Source: Camarhynchus parvulus
Lineage: Eukaryota > Chordata > Aves > Passeriformes > Thraupidae
Assembly: GCF_901933205.1 (NCBI RefSeq)
Contig: NC_044601.1
Coordinates: forward strand, 35,130,352 to 35,194,351
Length of the DNA stretch: 64,000 nucleotides
Direction of reading: 5' to 3'
Shown piece after piece: positions 23,827 to 36,479 of this stretch. The notes under the pieces are model-generated. The model saw nothing but the letters and a program-made list of their open reading frames with translations. It did no database searches and was not told the origin of the DNA. The position numbers were made by a program, and so were the translations under genes. The stretch's first letter is position 1. Every line of letters starts with the position of its first letter.

Positions 23827-26800
23827 TTTCAAGAATGAAAGGGTATTGGTGAGCTTTAAGTATAGCTGCCATGAGAAGAGAGATTAAACAGCTTATAAGT
23901 TTCTTGGTCTCTCAGAGCACCTGTCTGAGGAGGAATTGCTGCAAGTTAAAGAATGGGAAGTGCCTTTAAATACCCTGACAATGCACCAACAGCATCACAT
24001 CAATTGAAACACCCTGTTTTGCATCCACAAATTGGTTCAGTGATGGAAGAGTCAAGAAATGATCAGTAAATATGCCTTCCAATTGATATCCATTAGTATA
24101 TCAAAGTCTAACCATAGCCACCACTATGCTCTAGGCTTTCTCTGCAATGAAATCCTTTAGACAAATTTTAAATGTTGAGCACAATTTGATGTGCAATTAA
24201 ATAACTATAAAGAAACCAATTTCTTTAACTTTAATCTGTAAATAAGGAAGTACATCATGGACCTGAATGCAGTTAGTGGAAAATACAGCACAGGAAAAAA
24301 ATAATTTAGGTGCCTATTTCATCCATTATATTTTATGATACCTCCAATTTTCATTAGAATATGCCATCTGTTTTTCCAAAGCCAAAATATCCTCCTGGCA
24401 GATTCTCTCAACCGCAAAAGCTTGGGTTTTTTTGTTAGTTTTCTCATTTAATATAAATATTCAATTTATTTGAGCTTCTAAAGACCATTCATTTATAATA
24501 GTGTCCACCTTTTACACTGCTTCTGGTGGTGCTTCTAGAGTCTGCTTTGATTTTGGATAACTCAAATGTAGCTCTCTTTCTTAAAAGTAAATGTTTGTGT
24601 GCTGGATTTGTTTGACTTACTGTCTCCTCCATAGTGTTAAATTATTAAATTATTAAATTATAGGGTATTAAGCAGTTTGGTCTCATATTTCCCTCAAATT
24701 AGTCCCCATGGATTTAATCCAAATAAAAATGAGGATGGTGTATTTGATAGTAGTCAGCCATTAAATCCCAAATTCTATTTCCATATCCCATTTTGATATG
24801 TCATCAATCCTGTCCTTTTGTGGACAAATGTCTGTCAGTATTAACAGCCCAAATTTTCAGCTGGTTAGTTGTTTCTGGATTTTTGTCTTGAGCAAAGACC
24901 AGTGTTAGTGTACTATTATATCTTTAGTATTACAACAGGGTTTTCCCTTTTGCAAGACCATTTTTATGCTACAAGGTTTTATGAAATCTTTCAAATGCAG
25001 TGCTGCTCCCAGTATGTGCTACGTCACAGTTCCCACACAGGTGTTAGCCATATCCTACTAATTACTCTCCTTCACAAGTCTCTGACATGCCTGTTTTATT
25101 AGGTTAATTGATGCCAAGAACTGTAGCGTCCCATTTTATTTTTAGAATGCCAGAATTCATGTTGTTTAGCACTAGCAAGTGTTACTTTAGCCTGCTGACT
25201 TAATGTTGCATACCCCAGTCATCTGACATTCAGGCATCTTATTTGTCTGTTTTATTTATTGGTTTGTCTGTGGTTTGGGTGGTTTTTTTCTTCCCTCATG
25301 GCATTTGCAGAAACACATTAAATGTCAGTCAGAGATGCTTTGGCCCTGTCAACTCAAACCAGATGTTTTTCTGTGCCTGACAATTTTTCTCAAGCAGCAT
25401 TTTCCCATGACCTTTTTAATTTTGTGTTATAACAGTCTGGTTCCATTAGAATGAAGGTGTAACCTTTCCTTTCAGATCAAATCTTCTTTCAATAGAGTTC
25501 AAGAGTTTCTGACGTACTTGAATCTTTACTCCTTGCATGATTATTTCCTTCATGCATAAGATTCAAAATCTCTACACTCTACATCCTATATCATACACCT
25601 CTCACAATATTTCAGACTATGAAAGTGTCTCTTATCCTGGGATAAAACTGCACAATATCCTTCTTATACTGGTAACAAATGTACTGTGACTAGTAGCTTT
25701 TCCCCCATACCCTAGGTGCCTGGTATAATAATTCTTAAAGTGAGTTGCCTTCACAATCACAGTCATTCAGTCTTTAGACCTCAGTCCTCAGTCTCAATCT
25801 CAATAGAGACTGGAAACTATTACAACTTTAATTTAAGACCTTGACTCTTCGTTCCCATTTTATTGGGAAGCTTCATCATAGAAGCTTTTATATGTTTTGA
25901 AGATCTCTTTTGGATGTTCTTGTTCATATAGCTTCTCCTTAGAAGAAATTATTTCGTTTCTTCTTCTGTAAATCTACATTATGCTCATTATTTAAATTAA
26001 TAAATGAAATAAAGAAATATTCATTACCTTGAAAAAAGGCAGTATGATGCAAAAGGCAAGCTGATCTGAATTCTCTGTAGCTTTACAGCTCAAAGATCTG
26101 TTCCTCAACTGTCCAGCTCCTGCCCTTTTTCCTTATTCTGAACAATCTGTTTCCCTCTGAGACACAGCTTGAAAGAGTAAAAGAGTATTGCCAAGACTGC
26201 TCACATTGTCCTACAACTCCCATGTGAGTCAGTGGCTCTAAAGCCCTCAGAGGTCCCTCTGGTACCTCACTGATTCTTAAGATATTCAGCCAGCACACAC
26301 AGTCATATCCTGCTCCCCACACCACCCTTACATCCCTCCTAGTCTTCTTATGTGCCAGGAACCAGCACTCCTAAGTCTTTCTCTTCTTCCTTCTGCTCTT
26401 CCCAAGTACCAAACACATTGTTTCACAAGCTTTGCTCTCTGCACTATGTATATAAAGCTAAAATCAAGTTTACAAGTAGTTTTCTACTTCACTCTGGTCT
26501 AACCTGGTTACTGCAAATGAACGCTTAATACTTCTTCTATGTATCCCTTTATCATCCCAAAAAACAATGCTGCTCCAATTTGCACATCTCTTATTTCTTT
26601 AAGGTGAAAAGCAAAATCTAGAAAGTAAGGAAATATTCAGTATGGTCAGTCTTCAAAATCTTCATAACTATCTCCAGAAAAAAAAAATAATGAGACGAAT
26701 TGACAACAAATTAATAAAGCATTAAGAAAATTCTCTGTTATAATTTGTCTAAAAAGCAGGGGAAATTCTTGTGATATTTCATTCTTGCTAAGGTATTTCT

Positions 26801-29800
26801 GAAAGAACATTTTAAAGCATACATAAATCAGACCAACTCCTCAATTCTCATCACACCATGGGATGCTTCTAGAAATTTATTATTTCTTTAAAGGAAATTT
26901 GATAGCTGAATATTAAAATGAAAATGTAATTCTTTAAAATTAAATTTAAACAAAATTGTCTAAGCTGCTGAGAAGTACTGAAAAACTATTATTTAGTCTT
27001 CTGATCCTATTTAATAAATGGGAGTATAGGATGAATTGTCTTCTTAAAAGTCACAAAATAATTATCATGCCAATTAAATTTTGTTTTCTCTGAAATATGG
27101 CAAAATTCAAGGGCTGAACAGAGCGGACAAGAGAAGTGGCGCTGGACAGAACAATTGAAGTCAGCAGGTAACACTATCTCTGACAGATGTGTATGGTATC
27201 TTATGTTATTATATAATGATATCACCTTTTGTGTTGCCCATTACACTGTGTCCATCTTGCTGGAACATAAATGTGTAAACTAGACATTCTGTACTTGGAA
27301 GCTGATATTTATAGAACCTGAAACATTTCCCTAGTGTCCTTCAGACTAGTGGAGACACTGTAAGTATCCATTATTTAAGAGAAATTTTGGATCCAGAGAA
27401 TCTTTAGAGCAGTCCATATGAAAATAAAATAAATTTTAAAAACTTCAACCTAGTAAAAACAAAAACAAAAAGCAAACAAACAAACAAAAATCCAACAAAA
27501 GAATCCCCAAAACCAAAACAAACCAAATGCAAAAATATCCCCAAACAAACACAATCTAATAAGTTTCACTAGTATTTGTCATGAGTCTGATCAAGCTGGT
27601 TATCACCAAAATATTCAAGAGAGGTAATTACTCTTAGTAATTCCCTGACATTCTGAGTCTGGCATCCAGATATTGGTATACACTGATACCTATAAACACT
27701 TTTTTGACAGAGCTGACAGCAGTATCTCTGGAAGCAGGAGCTCTGAGGACAATATAAGTTAAAAGAGCTTTTAAATCTTTGCTTGAACCAAATAAAATAA
27801 AAAAAAAATAAGTTAGGCTCCATCCTTTAGTTCACTATGTTGGAACGGAGGACAACATCGAAAGAACACCAACATGTAGGGGTCATTCATGAAGTACTGA
27901 AAGGTCTCTAAGAAGACAAGCTTTAACAGCACCTGCTCCTCAGTAATTTGAAGGATAATTTTTTCTTTCCTATCTATCCAGGAATTACTTTCTTTTTATA
28001 CCTCTTCCCCAGGGAAAAACCCACAAAAAACAAAAACAAACAAACAAAAGAAATAACCCAGGGTTGTAAAGCTTCGGGTATGGCTATGAAGATATCTTTT
28101 CACCATTTCCTACTTCTGTCACATGGTTTCCAGCACAGGACTGTGTGGGAGCTCTGAAGGAAAAATATCAGGTCAGAATATAATTTGATTCATTCAAATC
28201 AACATTCAGAGTCACAAGGATGTGCTATTCACAACTTTTTTGTACTTCTGTCTTTACCTGTTAGCAACACTTTGCATACAACTATGGAATACATTCAGTA
28301 TTTATTAAGAAAAGCACAAATTGCAAGGAGATGGTGCTCAAACCTGTGCTCAATCCTGCTCTCAGGAAATTCCACTGCAAAAATAGTATTTATGTAAATG
28401 ATAGCAGGATGAAGCCCTAAAATAGTAGTATTTCTGGCTATAAACTGCAGGAGTTTCAGAAAGGTGTATTCATTTTGAAACCTCTAATGCACAGCATATA
28501 ATAGATTTTCTCATATCTGATTTAGGAACTGAATGAGGCAGATTAGAATACTATTCCTTCTGCTATATTTTACACAGAATCTACTTACAGACCTACAAGT
28601 TCATGTGCCATTTGAGCTGATAATACTCTATCTCGTTATTGATATCCTTTGCTTTTCAATGAATTGCTTTTTCGAAGCTGTGGTATAGCATTTTCTCAAT
28701 AAAAAATGTTTAAGAAAGGAAGAAAGAAAAAGGGTAAGGTGCATCTATTAACAGTTTGCTGAAAATTACTAAATGGCAACATCAATCAAAATAGGGGTTT
28801 TGTAATTTTCTTATTCCCAGCCTGTGTGTGTGTGAGAGATTTACTGTGCCACTTCTGCACGAAGGTGGTCAAAATTGATCATACTTCCTTTCCAAAAAAT
28901 TCATGACAGCCCAATATGGTCATAAAAGTATTCTCTGATCTCACAAAAGGCATGATATGACTTCAGCTTTATATGGTAACAGCACCTTGCAATCATTAAA
29001 TCCAGGCAACTGATGGTTTACATCAAAATAGTGAGTTCAGGCAGCATTTTCTTTTCAGCACAGGAGAGAATGGAATTACAGATTTTACCCAAACATGGTA
29101 AAGTTTCAGTTTCAAAATACCCTGAAACAAGAAAAGTACCTAAAACAGAGCTTGAAACTTGCCCTAGAGGCATAGAGTCAATACTGAAATAATTATACGC
29201 AAACGCCTTTATAAAGATACTTAATATTCTGTAACAGGTCATATACTTCTTATGCCTCTCTACTTGAACATCCTAAACAGAAGCTGACTCTTAATAACAT
29301 CAGCATAACTAAATTTCTAAGAAGTTTCTAATATAATACAAATAATTAATGAGTGTTCATGACTAGCTTCATTCTTTTATGACTCACTTTCTACATATAG
29401 TAACTGAAGAAAATATATTTTACTGGTAAATATAATTTACAACAAATAATATTTGCATCTTTTATTTTCAATGTGTGAAAGTAAAAATGCAGTCAGAAAA
29501 AGACAGCATTACAATTTAATTTTAATTATAGATTGAATGTTGGAAAGACCATTATCAAGAATTTAGATTTGGACAATTTTGTTATATACCTTAAAAGGAA
29601 AAAAAAAAAACGTTTCATGAATGCAGTATGTACTACCTTGACAGAAGAATATCTTTTGCCTGACCAATTAGGATCTACTGTTCATAACAGCTTTAGACAT
29701 CTTATGGAAAACTTTACCTCTTATGCCATAATTTTAAATCAACTGAAATATTTCTACAAAATAAAACCTTATTACAGTGCTTAAAAGTACACAGAACACC

Positions 29801-30247
29801 ATATAAAAGAACATCACTGGTCTTTCTTAAATATTCATATGTTTTACTGATGAGAATGCCTTTGCAGATCAAAGTAACAAAATACAATTATGTATAATAT
29901 TTAACAGTACACTAAATATTGAAGGAAACAACGTTTTCCTTTAGTTACTTTAGTATGTTTCTTCACTTGAAAACTCATGATAGACAATAATTATCATTCA
30001 GATCAAATCGAAATACCTTTATTAATTATAGCTGAATATCAACAGCCTGTTATGTTCTCTTAAATATTGGACTTTAACAGATGGCATCTCTTATACAGCA
30101 CTTGGAAAGATACATTATTTATTTGCAACAAATCACAAAAGTATGGTATACGTCCTGTGGGGTAATACAGAGATTCTCTTAAAGTACAGCAAATCATACT
30201 GTAAGCTCATCACAAATGGTACAACATTATTTTGCATACTGTTAAAT
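23827..30247. other. Long unique AT-rich stretch, no gene seen
   Basis: No recognised gene or dispersed element over 6.4 kb. Minor features are a TTAAATTA run at about 24,639-24,660, a CAAA-rich run at 27,450-27,552, a CAAA run near 28,030-28,048 and a short GT run near 28,822-28,834. Short frames at 26,083, 27,569 and 29,533 have no other support. Confidence 0.5.
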
Positions 30248-30250
30248 TGC

Positions 30251-30995
30251 TGGAGTGCCAGTCCCTGAGCTCCGGCTAGCCCCCAACACACCAGCAGTCT
30301 GGCTGGAGAAGCGACATTGCAGCGGAGCAGCGGCTCCAGGCAGTAGACAGGCTCCAGCTGGCCGCTTCCAAGGGTGACTCCCTAGGACAGTGGTAGGAGA
30401 GCTTCACCCTTGGCCTTGGAGCAGGAAAAGCTTCCAGTTAGACGCGCAGGAACGAAGAGCAGGACAGTTCTCTGCAGCAGGCTACGAGTTTACTCAGAAC
30501 AAGGAAGAAGCTGCAAGGAACTGCGCCGTGGGCGGGGACAAATGGAGCTTATAAAGACTCCCAGAGGGGCGGTGCAACCTACCCCCTGACCAGTCATATA
30601 ACAGAATAAAATATTTGACAGAACACAAGAACCAATAGGGAGTTCGTTGGGGAGGCACAGCAACCCCTAGCCCAATCACTCCCTGTCTGGAGTAGAAGTT
30701 TCTAGGACCAGGGTGTGAGCAGAGAGTGACCGACGCTGAGGTTGCCAGAGTAACAAGGGAGGGGTTGACAAAGTAACCAGGGAAACCGAGGAGGGACCAG
30801 ATAATTGACTTAAGGGGGTTGGAGCAGTTACCAAGCAACAAGGAGGAATGACAGGGCACTGGCGGGAAAGGGAGCCCAGACAGAACCATTTTAACTGAAC
30901 ATAGGGGGGCATGAACTACCATAAAATTATAACCTGAACCTTAGCTTGTGTCAACATAACTGTAAACCGAAATGTGAAGCGACCGCGCCACAACA
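30251..30995 (-). mobile_element. LTR of an ERVK-like endogenous retrovirus, minus strand
   Basis: Read on the minus strand this block begins TGTTGTGGCGCGGTCGC at about 30,995. It has a TATA word CTTTATAAG (30,549-30,556), an AGTAAA-type signal near 30,487, and a long GC-rich R-U5 running to about 30,251. Layout and wording (for example minus-strand GTGATTGGGCTAGGGGTTGC) resemble the LTR at 6207-6976, although the two are clearly diverged. CpG words such as GACGCGC and CGACCGCGCC survive, suggesting modest age. No internal retroviral sequence flanks it, so it is probably solo. I could not find a clean target duplication, and the left end is approximate. The 142-codon minus frame inside is a chance opening. 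Confidence 0.8.
30549..30556 (-). promoter_or_regulatory. TATA box of the 30-kb LTR
   Basis: CTTATAAA on the plus strand reads as TTTATAAG on the minus strand, about 440 bp from the LTR start. The spacing matches the TATA of the 6.2-kb LTR. Confidence 0.65.
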
Positions 30996-32239
30996 TCCAC
31001 TAACTTTTAAGAAATATTTATGTGACTATATGAATACATCTCTACATAAAGTGGATGCCTGTAAAAAGATTGCTATTTTGTGGGAACTATAGATTTTTAA
31101 TAATAATTAAGAGGGTTGAAATACTATATTAGCAGGCAATTAGATAAATAAAAAGAGTAACACACATTTATCTTCATTACCTTTGATTATATAAATATAA
31201 ATTGAGAAATGCTCAAGGAGTTTACTTTTCCTATGAGGGACTCAAAATTCTTTATTTCTAAGGATTTATTAATTTTTGTTTCATTGAATCTTATGGAAGT
31301 TTAACATTAGGTACAGGACCAATTTTTTTTTTTTACACTCATTATTTTTAAAAGTTATGCAATATATGTAAAATGATAATGGAATTTTAGTGAACAAACC
31401 ATGTAATCTCTAAAAACTCCCAAACAGATTTTTTAAAAATAAGTTTTTGACTTGATACTCATCTATGGAAGCAAAGAGGTCTATATAAATATATTTGTGT
31501 GGGTAAATTGAAGAAATTTGAAATGTATGGCCTGAACCTTGCCAATAATAAACGGAAATCTTAATATCACCTGTTTTTAACATATATTGATTTTTGCCAT
31601 CCTTGGTACTAAAATGGTAAACAGGAGAACAAAATTTTAGTAATGGGTGGAAAAATTGCCACCTGCAACTTGTGCAAAATATTTTTTAAAGTGACAATAA
31701 TAGATATATTTAGGTAAAGTTGAAATAAGTCTCTATGGAAAAACATGATAATCTTAAGACAAGACAGAAAGAAATAGTTAAATTTCTATAATTAATAAAA
31801 AATTCCATCCCTGTCATTCCATTGTTTGAAAGGAAAGAAACATTGAGAAACATCAAGAAACATCATTAAGGTCTGGTGCTACTGTACCCCAAGACATACG
31901 TCATGGAAACGGGATTCACCAAAGGTCGACAGGGTTTTAAGCCATTAAATTGCTATTGTCATAATGACAGACAAAATTAAAGCTCAGGTGACTGTCTTGG
32001 AGAACAAAGCATGTCTATTTTAAGCTTTACTTCTGGTGTATTTTGAAATGTATCAGCTTCTTGAGGAAGCCAGTTATGGTCTCTGACAGGCACCCTCTTC
32101 ATTCTCTTTTCATAATAATGTGTTAGCTGTTTTGTAATTAATAACCTGAAATGTGCAGAGTTGTTTTGGCACAATTCTAAATCATACTGTAATAATACAA
32201 TAGCTTCTTTAGCACTTTTGGTAGAAGGTAAAGGCCTAA
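30996..32239. other. Unique AT-rich DNA, no gene seen
   Basis: No recognised element. A 65-codon minus frame at 31,977-32,174 is charged and open but has no splice sites or motif that I can support. Confidence 0.5.
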
Positions 32240-32476
32240 CACACTGTCTTAGGTTGGAAATGGGGGTGTGTATTCCATTCCTATCTGTTAGACGTGGGGC
32301 AGTTATTTTCAGTTAATTGAGCAGTTTTCTTTATCTCTTCCATAACCAATCCCCACTCTGGGGAGACATTTGCTGTTAACAGGCCATTGAGTGTCACTGC
32401 ATGACTGATAAGAATTACATCATCCCATTGTGAGAACTTCTGCCTGGTGGGGGAGGAGCCAAGCATTCTTACCTGG

Positions 32477-32483
32477 ATATAAT
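32477..32483 (+). promoter_or_regulatory. TATA box of the ERVL-type LTR
   Basis: ATATAAT lies 232 bp into the LTR, ahead of the GC-richer R segment. It is the likely LTR core promoter by position only. Confidence 0.6.
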
Positions 32484-32793
32484 CTGAGATTTGGAAGACC
32501 ACAGCAGCCTTTTCCTACTAGATTCCCAGAGGAGCAGCTGTCTTCTCCACCGGATTCCCAGAGGAAGACCAGGCCCATCTGCACTGACACTGGACCTTCA
32601 GAGGAAGACTGCACCCTTCTACAGGCTCACTGCTGCAACAGAACCATACCTGTCACTCCAGGAGGACTGCAGCCACCATTTAATTGGACTGCTACCAACA
32701 CTCTGACCAACAGGGTGTCAGGTTGTATTCTGACTGTCAGTAGGTTTTTTTTGTTGTTGTTTGTACTATTACATTTGTATTTTTAGTTTCCCT

Positions 32794-32799
32794 AGTAAA
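32794..32799 (+). promoter_or_regulatory. Polyadenylation signal variant of the ERVL-type LTR
   Basis: AGTAAA, a known weaker form of AATAAA, sits about 310 bp after the TATA word and is followed by TTATTTGT. Confidence 0.55.
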
Positions 32800-32950
32800 G
32801 AACTCTTATTTGTATTCCCATATCTTTGCCTGAGAACATTTTAATTTCAAAATTATAAAAATTTGGAGGGAGGGGGTTTACATTTTCTGTTTCAGGGGCG
32901 GCTTCTGCCTTCCTTGGCAGACATCTGTCTTTTCAAACCAAGACACACAC

Positions 32951-33857
32951 TTCATACTGAATTAGACTTATCAGGTTGCATATCATTGATACAGTTGGTC
33001 ATAGCTGAATATGAATGTCATAAAAATTTATTTAGTTTTCCACAACTAAAAAAAAAAATTTTAAATATTATATAAAATGCCAAAATAGAATACTGCAGGG
33101 TAGTATTACATTTAAAAATACTTGCTGTTAAATTTCTTGTGAATTTCTATCTAAAAAAAAAATACAGAAATGGTACATTTGTACAATATATTAAATCTTC
33201 ATACTTTGGCATACTGTAACAAAAGGGCTTCTGACCTGTGAAAATTTTATAAGGATTGTTGTTTTGGTTTTCTGAGGTCATCACATGGCATTTAAAATTT
33301 TATATTTGGGCTGGTATATATCAGGAAGGTAAGGAAATAAGATTTTTCAAAAATCAGCATCTTTTAGAATAATAGGGTGTAATTCTAGAAGAAAGTAGCT
33401 GTTAAGATATTTAAGGATCACATTTACTATAAATGTGTTTAAATAGAATATAATCTATTTTATTATTGAAAAGAATTAGTAAAATCTTATGGTATTCTAA
33501 AATAGTTGAACTAATCTGGGCTTCTCTAGTTTTTGACAAACAAAAAACATGCATATCCAAAAGCATGGTTGTCTTATGAAAGAAAACATAGGTCATAAGA
33601 GGTATTTGATCCTAATTTAGCTGAACATGAAGACAATTTTAAAAAAAGGAATTACAGATTCTGAAGAATCATGAGCTGAACACCAACCAGATACATTCCT
33701 GGAAGGAGTTTATATTCTTTAGAATAGGAAAAGAAAGCTAAGACAAGATACAGTAATATTCATATACATGTCTCTGCTAAAAATACCACATAATTAATTT
33801 TTCTTCATATTAAGGTTTTTTGCCACCATTGAATGTGTAACACTGAACCACTTGTTC
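32951..33857. other. Unique AT-rich DNA, no gene seen
   Basis: Nothing recognisable. Confidence 0.5.
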
Positions 33858-33980
33858 AGATAGATATAGATATAGATATATAGATAATATAGATAGATGA
33901 TAGATAGATATAGATGATAGATATAGATACAGATATAGATATAGATATATAAGATATATGTATACATATACATATATGTA
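33858..33980 (+). repeat. GATA/GATATA microsatellite with TATACATA end
   Basis: AGATAGATATAGATATAG-type units pass into ATATGTATACATATACATAT. The right half is nearly self-complementary and could extrude a hairpin or cruciform. Tyrosine/isoleucine-rich frames across it are artefacts. Confidence 0.93.
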
Positions 33981-34140
33981 TACACAATTTATGGAGTAAA
34001 TATTCATGTCAATGTATTTATGGAGCTTTCAAGTTGAACATAGTTTTCAGTTTGATCATTGCGTAGCTTTGGCATTAATTACACTGCTTACCTTAACATA
34101 TGAGGAAATCAAAGGGCTACCACCACACTTAAGGTAATTT

Positions 34141-34250
34141 CTATTCTATTCTATTCTATTCTATTCTATTCTATTCTATTCTACTATTCTATTCTATTCT
34201 ATTCTATTCTATTCTATTCTATTCTATTCTATTCCATTCCATTCCATTCC
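34141..34250 (+). repeat. ATTCT pentanucleotide array with ATTCC end
   Basis: Tandem ATTCT/CTATT units have one interruption (CTACTATT at 34,181) and turn into four ATTCC units at 34,231-34,250. A CR1 3' end lies immediately to the right. Confidence 0.96.
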
Positions 34251-34256
34251 ATCCTA

Positions 34257-34345
34257 TAAAATCATTGAATAGCTGAGGTTTAAGGATTATCTGGTTCAAT
34301 CTCCTTGCACAAAGCCATGTCAACTAGAGCAGGTGGCCCTTCTCA
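34257..34345 (-). mobile_element. CR1 LINE 3' end fragment, minus strand
   Basis: AAATCATTGAATAGCTGAGG, GATTATCTGGTTCAATCTCC and GTCAACTAGAGCAGGTGGCC match the inverted CR1 3' end. It abuts the ATTCT array, and only the last 90 bp or so are recognisable. Confidence 0.75.
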
Positions 34346-36479
34346 AAAGTGTGTGACAACTGTAAAGTTGCACTTATAGCACTCCAGCCTACATTCTACA
34401 CATCAACCAATGTCTTCAAATGTCTTCATAGCAGATCAGGTCAAAGAAAAAATAATAATACCATCAACTCTAAAGAAAATGTAGTACCATTCTGCTTACT
34501 GTTCCTCAAGACAGATTTAATTGGAAATATGCTTTAAAATACCCTAGGAGTTCCCAGGTTAAGTACCTATGCAGCTCATTTATGGAGTTAAAATTCTCAA
34601 TCAGGGATTTGCTTCCTAATGACTTTGCTTTACCATCAATGACTGTGTTTCATCAGTGCAGTTGAGAGTGCCATTAAGAACAGGAGGAGATTATAATGTT
34701 CCTTTTAAATTACCCGTGAACTTAATTTAAAACTGCTCTTTGCAACTCTTTTACTCTACTTACTGCACATAATGTTACATGGTGAAACAACAGTAAAATT
34801 GATACAATTGTTGTGGGGAAAACAAAAATATTTTATCATCATAAAAGAGTTAATTACATTTTTTATGTACCAGTATTTAAAATGGCTCTTGATCTCTTCA
34901 CCTCAGGAAACCATTTTAAGCATAATGCCTAATTATTCACTGTAATAAATTACTGTGTGTTCTACAAAATCCACTTTCGTTTTTCTAGCTTTTGTTGGCT
35001 AAAGCTCCTCTCTCAGCCAATCACAACTCCTGAAGTTGCTATTTTCTATAAAAGAAGCTGTGTCACGCTAGTGACAGTTTTCACAGCTCTCAGTGACAGT
35101 TTTCTGATCTTATCTTCTCTCTAGGAAAAGTCATCAACCCTGCTTGAACAGTATATCATAGGCTTCTGAGAACTGATGTTTGGAAAACTGATACTTCATA
35201 TTTAACAGGATATTTTAACATAAGTATTTCACTCACCAAATGTTAAAAGAAAAAAGGTCTTGTGACAGACATGTCATCTGCTCACAGTTCAAAAGATTAC
35301 ATAAGTCTCAGAACAATTGAGATGAAACAAATTATATTTGCACACGTTTAAATATACAACCGTTTTCTTGAATGCTTGATCTGGTAAAAAAATGTACCAC
35401 TGTTGCATGTGAATTTCAACAGCCAAGTAAATCTGACTTGTGAATAAAGCCTGAACCAACATTTCAATATTCAGTCATGATATTCCAATATTTTCACACA
35501 GCTAATATATTATCAAAATGAACTTTTATGCTTCTCTTATTGCCTGTTGTTATGATCACATGACATTTTTACAACATCAATTGCTTTTGTGGAAAAGTGA
35601 TATTATGACTGCACTGAACTGTTTCACCTTTCTTAACATAAATTATTATGTGTACACCATTAGCACACCATGAAAATATTAAGGAGAAAAAAAAAAGGAA
35701 GACATTACTTCTCAGGGACATTAAATTATAACTCTTGGAATAGGAAGAAATGAGCAGCCTCTGCGAATCATGATGCACTGATGTTCCAGCAGCCTTGAAA
35801 TACAAGAAAATCTTTCTTTCAGCAGATTATATGGGATTAAAAAAAATCAGTGATCTCAGTGTTGGTCCACAATTATATCATTTGAATTATTTACTAAGGT
35901 AACTAATGCAATTGCTTATGCCTATACTCCCAACAGATGCTCAGAATGCAGCTTGCCTCAAAGTCATTAAATGAAAGCTCTGTTCACAGTGGTAAAATGT
36001 TTGGTGCACACAGCACAGTAAAATCCTAAATGCATAATGATACTACTAAACATTAACATAGGTATTTGTATATTTGTCTATATTCTGCATTATTGGAATC
36101 ATGTCCCATGGTTGTGACAAAATTTAACAAGTTTCCGTAAGGTTGATATACAAGCCAACTAATTATGTATAATATATAAGACATTAAAATTCCCGATTCT
36201 GACTAAAAATAGAGAGTGGAAAAGTACCTGAAGAATACCTCTCTCCAGTCTCTTTCTAAAAACAGACCAGTTTGGGAGAAACCCTAAATATAATCACTCT
36301 TAAAAAGTTTTATTTTATCATTATTAACATTACGAAGTACTTACAATACATATTCATCAAATCGCTGTAAGTTCAAGAACAAGAGCTTAAAATTCCTAGA
36401 TAACTGACTTCATCATGAGAAAGAAACAGCTTTATAGTAGTTTTTCTCTAGAACGCAAGATAATTTTTCTTTTCTTGGC
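34346..36479. other. Unique AT-rich DNA with one promoter-like spot
   Basis: No gene or transposon recognised. The CCAAT/TATA pair at 35,017-35,054 is listed separately. Confidence 0.5.
35017..35054 (+). promoter_or_regulatory. Promoter-like CCAAT box plus TATA box
   Basis: AGCCAATCA (CCAAT at 35,017-35,021) is followed 25 bp later by TATAAAAG (35,047-35,054). A start would be expected about 30 bp beyond, inside a segment where GTGACAGTTTT is repeated (35,071 and 35,093). A pyrimidine-rich acceptor-like word, TCTTCTCTCTAGG, follows near 35,115-35,127. No downstream coding region is visible, so this may be an unrecognised LTR, a noncoding-RNA promoter or chance. Confidence 0.3.

Larger units (their letters stand above)
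32245..32945 (+). mobile_element. Solo LTR, ERVL-type, with perfect target duplication
   Basis: A 701-bp LTR begins TGTCTTAGGTTGG and ends CCAAGACA, so the ends form the short inverted repeat TGTCTT/AAGACA. CACAC flanks it on both sides (32,240-32,244 and 32,946-32,950). A 5-bp duplication fits class III (ERVL) elements, although the CA-rich motif makes one-base ambiguity possible. A TATA word ATATAAT lies at 32,477-32,483 and an AGTAAA signal at 32,794-32,799. The wording matches an avian LTR I recognise. There is no internal sequence next to it, so it is solo. Frames of 64-118 codons inside are chance. Confidence 0.9.

Noticed and set aside
30494..30922. 142-codon minus-strand frame
   Set aside because: It lies wholly inside the U3/R part of an LTR, and retroviral LTRs of this type do not encode such a protein.
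30218..30996. ACAACAT on both sides of the 30-kb LTR as a target duplication
   Set aside because: Using it would leave LTR ends without TG and CA and about 30 extra bases on the left side, so it is probably chance.
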